64,000 nucleotides of DNA from contig NC_085876.1 in assembly GCF_034702125.1 (NCBI RefSeq), positions 13,130,253 through 13,194,252 on the forward strand, given 5' to 3'. The position numbers and the translations under genes are program-made. Shown one piece after another: positions 63,759-64,000 of the stretch; position 1 is the stretch's first letter, and every line of letters starts with the position of its first letter. This stretch comes from Engraulis encrasicolus (taxonomy: Eukaryota; Chordata; Actinopteri; Clupeiformes; Engraulidae). Below the pieces are notes generated by a model. That model did not search any database. It saw only the letters and a list, made by a program, of their open reading frames with translations, and was not told the origin of the DNA.

Positions 63759-64000
63759 ATTTAGATTGTTTAGATGTGCCGTATGGTGATAAGTGAGTGC
63801 AGTTTAGTTCACTTTGTCAGATATTGTATACCTTATCATTTTCTTTTTTCTGCAGCTATACCAATTACTTTATTCAGCACCATGGGCCCCGTCATATAAG
63901 CTTACTCTTACCTTCACTTGAGGACCTTTTTCTCCATTCTGTTAAACTTTGTATGTCTCATGTAATTGAAAGATAACTGATGGTGTGAAGAAATAAATAC

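Noticed and set aside
63464..63796. A 110-codon frame with a poly-Asp run as a tcf19 exon
   Set aside because: The Asp run is a (GAT)n microsatellite, no splice sites fit, and the peptide does not resemble TCF19.

Overview
This window is genomic DNA from a vertebrate, almost certainly a teleost fish. The evidence is intron-rich genes with GT-AG splice sites, protein sequence very close to vertebrate flotillin-1, beta-tubulin and TCF19, Tc1-type transposons, hAT and TTAA-type MITEs, tRNA-derived SINEs, an L1-like LINE fragment, and very many CA/CT/GAAA/CTGT microsatellites. The species cannot be named from sequence alone.

Layout. (1) 1-2.55 kb is transposon debris. (2) 2562-3184, minus strand: the first three coding exons of flotillin-1 (flot1); the rest lies beyond the left edge. 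(3) 5035-16.2 kb, plus strand: a complete class I-like beta-tubulin gene (tubb5-like) with TATA and CCAAT boxes, five coding exons and a 3' UTR. It is head-to-head with flot1. (4) 16.2-24.2 kb: no recognisable gene, many repeats, one possible upstream promoter near 19.4 kb. (5) 24200-53905, plus strand: an eight-coding-exon gene for a single-pass membrane protein of about 603 residues. It has a signal peptide, three exon-encoded immunoglobulin-like units that lack the canonical cysteine pair, one transmembrane helix and a long Ser/Pro/Ala-rich cytoplasmic tail. I cannot assign it to a named family. Its introns hold a Tc1 element with another element nested inside it, several hAT MITEs, an L1-like fragment, SINEs and a degenerate tandem array that resembles the 3' edge of its own first Ig exon. 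(6) 54-60.4 kb: no recognisable gene. (7) 60.47-62.76 kb, plus strand: a probable cell-cycle-type promoter, then the first two coding exons of TCF19 (FHA domain); the rest lies beyond the right edge.

Context. FLOT1, TUBB and TCF19 all map to the human MHC class I region (6p21.3), so the window is a teleost block conserved with the MHC. The unassigned Ig-like receptor lies inside this block, between tubb5 and tcf19. This makes it the most interesting gene here, although nothing in the sequence proves an immune role. The genes are not an operon. The only visible shared regulation is the roughly 2-kb head-to-head interval between flot1 and tubb5.

Exon boundaries were placed by reading splice sites and protein continuity by eye. 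No alignment or transcript data were available.
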